From: Serendipita indica DSM 11827
Lineage: Eukaryota > Basidiomycota > Agaricomycetes > Sebacinales > Serendipitaceae
NCBI GenBank assembly: GCA_910890315.1
Contig: CAJVGD010000027.1
Span: forward strand, 1-64,000
Length of the DNA: 64,000 bases
Reading direction: 5' to 3'
Of the stretch, positions 61,961-64,000 are shown in pieces. A program made the translations under genes and the position numbers. The notes beneath the pieces were generated by a model. That model saw nothing but the letters and a program-made list of their open reading frames with translations, was not told the DNA's origin and searched no databases. How positions within the stretch are numbered: position 1 is the first letter of the stretch; each line of letters opens with the position of its first letter.

Positions 61961-62610
61961 GGATGACAGGGAACGATCGTGCTGAAAAATTCGAGCCGAA
62001 TAGTGCCTCTACGGCTACATATTTGGCACCAGATGGTACGACTGGCTCTAGCAATACTCTCGAATTGTCAAATTCCAAGGCTTATGCTCGTATTTGACTG
62101 GCCAAGGTCACTGAGGGGACTTTGGTCAGCGTTCCATATTTGCCTTTTCGATTCTATGCGCTTAGCGACGTTCAATATCTAAGTAGCCATGTGAATGTAA
62201 CTGACCACCAATCTTTTCGGGAATATCGATTCCAAGCGTCGGATTTCAACCAAGTGACGGGAGCATGGCCATTAGACTTGATAGAATCATAATCGTCGTT
62301 TCCAAGAGTCGAATTCTGAGGGCTGCGCAAACTTAATCTGCAATATTTCTGTCCATTGTTAGGTTGCGGTGTGCCACGAAAGGTTCACTCGGATACTAAT
62401 GTTCATGCGCTACCCCTCAGGTTTCAACAATGGCGGAGAGAGACCAAGTTTGCAGTCGCACGAGGATAGCTAACTAGGTAAATGTCAATGGAAGGAGAGA
62501 CTGAGACATCATAAAGGGCAGTTGGAAGTTGCCGGAAACTCAACTATGGGCTACCCAGTTTCACCAATCGTTTGTCCAAAAACTGGCCAGGCAGAAGCTA
62601 TCGTAAAACA
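61961..62610. other. Intergenic, no gene recognised
   Basis: About 650 bp between the kinase relic and the 3' end of the sixth M43 gene. Nothing supported. Confidence 0.4.
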
Positions 62611-63786
62611 TCAGCTATCTTGCACATCGTCGCCCTCGTCTCCGTCGACAAGATCGTTCCCTTCAGGGTTCGGATAGGTCGGGTAAATCGCACGATACGT
62701 CTCACACCTGGTGGCCAGAGTGAGGCTTCAATAAAGGGATCCAAATAAGACCTACTGAGAAATCATGCGAGCGATTTGGCCGCCAGTCCACCGACTCATG
62801 CAAGACTAGCAGCGAGTAGTCAGTATGGGATACGCACGCTAAGAAAAAGTTCTCAATCACATCGTTTGAATAGTCCAGGGGTGATGCAGCCCGGCCTCGG
62901 ATGGTTTAGTGCGTGATAGGTGTTCGTGAAAGACTCCATACCCAATGGCCAACCTCGTGAGTCAACGTCCTGCCCAATGTGTACGGTCCCGCTAGAGAGC
63001 GTCAGTTTTTCCCTTCCACCGCGGGAGAATAGACATACTTCCGCCACCGCCAGGAACTGTATCCCACCTGATGACTGCACCATCCTCGCGCTTTCTCCAT
63101 TTCACTTCTGCTGCCATAGTCGCAAAACCCCGCACGCCAGCACCTGCCAAACTGACCGAGTACACGTTAAGCATAGATTGAGGGCCGTCATGAAGGTAGT
63201 TTCTCATATCCTTGGATTTCTGGTTGTCATAACCGGCGTTCCAGAACCAGTCGCTACTGAGCGTGCGTGTGGTCTTGAACAGGACAAACTTGAAGATGCT
63301 GTTAAAGTCTCTATTGAGGACTCTGATAGCTATGTTGTTTCACATTGATTAGAGAGCGAGCTTGCGTCCAAGACAGATTGACGCACATTCGGTGATGGCA
63401 GAGTCAGGAAGATACCCTCCTGAAAGCGTCTGAGAGGCATAGATGACATGCCATGCTGAATAATAAGTCAGAAACATAGCATTTTGGACGAAGGTGTTAC
63501 ATTCACCAACAAGAATAATCCTCTTGCCGGTTCCCGGCTGCTGTGGATTAATCTGCGAAATGGGTGCACGAAGAGCAAGATCAACACCCGCGCGATCCTT
63601 TGCAAATTGAATTTCACTCGAGAGCATTTCATATCTCGTAGGATTGACACTACATCTGCCCCGCCATCAGCTCCAAGTGGAGCGTTTCGCAAAAGATTGG
63701 ACACACCCTGCCGCGTTGAGCTGCGGGACAGCCGCCACAGCACTTGCGCTGAGAAGAGAAAAGAGAGCAAATAGGGAGAAGCGCAT
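62611..63786 (-). pseudogene. Diverged sixth M43-type protease gene (copy F), probably degenerate
   Basis: Minus-strand relative of copies A-E, about 10 kb from the cluster. A signal peptide (MRFSLFALFSLLSASAVAAV) joins across an intron to CSVNPTRYEMLSSEIQFAKD. AWHVIYASQTLSGGYLPD, FVLFKTTRTLSSDWFWN, LNVYSVSLAGAGVRGFAT and VIRWDTVPGG follow the family order. The zinc site reads HEVGHW joined by an intron to AGLHH, which would restore HExxHxxGxxH, with the intron inside the motif. After it, the cysteine/DTP exon present in other copies is missing, and only shifted traces of the Met-turn (LDYSND) and CMSRWTGGQIARM remain before an acidic tail (DGDEGDDVQDS). I cannot build a single open frame through the 3' half. 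It could be a decayed gene or one with unusual splicing. A TATA-like gatataag lies about 55 bp upstream. Confidence 0.55.
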
Positions 63787-64000
63787 ACTGAACGAACGTT
63801 GTTCCCAAAGGTAAAGTATCGACAGTCCTCGGAGCCAGCTTATATCGTCCTCGGGCTGAGGAGCGTCTTGGCATTAGGAACAGACACATACTGGTTGACT
63901 GGGACTCACCGATTGTCTGTCAACAAACTCACAGCCAATCTGTCAACCGGCAGTCTGTGTGCGATGGACTCCCGGCCATCCATCGCTGCTTCAGGCACAG

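Overview
The window is filamentous-fungal nuclear DNA, most likely from an agaricomycete basidiomycete. The evidence is dense multi-exon genes with introns of mostly 43-80 nt, a DUF6533-type seven-helix protein, a CBM1-tailed GH5 cellulase, and receptor-like single-pass proteins of a kind common in Agaricomycetes. A Rhizoctonia-like (Ceratobasidiaceae) source is my guess from overall style; no marker gene proves it.

Layout. 1-8.3 kb: a small hypothetical ORF, a single-pass membrane protein, a TTC27/Emw1-type TPR protein, and 3-isopropylmalate dehydrogenase (LEU2). 8.4-18.2 kb: a haspin kinase, then a roughly 3 kb direct duplication. Its left unit runs from the haspin 5' end to the 3' half of a GH5 gene; its right unit carries a broken haspin 5' piece and the 3' part of the intact GH5-CBM1 endoglucanase. 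Each unit also holds a tiny Cys-rich gene. 19-25.5 kb: two more membrane proteins with the same duplicated ectodomain as the first, and an MFS (allantoate/nicotinate-type) permease. 26.4-27.9 kb: a DUF6533 protein.

27.9-52.5 kb is an accessory cluster. It holds five secreted M43 (pappalysin-like) zinc metalloproteases, three of them in a tandem array whose first copy is broken, three secreted type-B carboxylesterases, a cytochrome P450 and an NCS1-type nucleobase/allantoin permease. All five protease genes carry a 14-bp element, CTGGCAWWTGGCCG (one arm varies), 357-386 bp upstream of the start codon. In the tandem copies it is an inverted repeat. This is the best candidate for an undescribed regulatory unit here. 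52.7-60.4 kb returns to housekeeping genes: a class I histone deacetylase, a TMEM135-like protein with a 12-nt microexon and a GC-AG intron, and a polytopic membrane protein. 60.5-64 kb has a protein-kinase relic and a diverged, probably degenerate, sixth M43 gene.

How the genes may work together: the 28-52 kb block reads as an extracellular breakdown and uptake locus (proteases, esterases, permease, P450) that expanded by tandem duplication, with stable housekeeping genes on both sides. I see no tRNA, rRNA, CRISPR, or retroviral/LTR coding sequence. All exon boundaries were worked out by eye from GT/GC-AG signals, reading-frame phase and remembered family consensus; none is transcript-supported.
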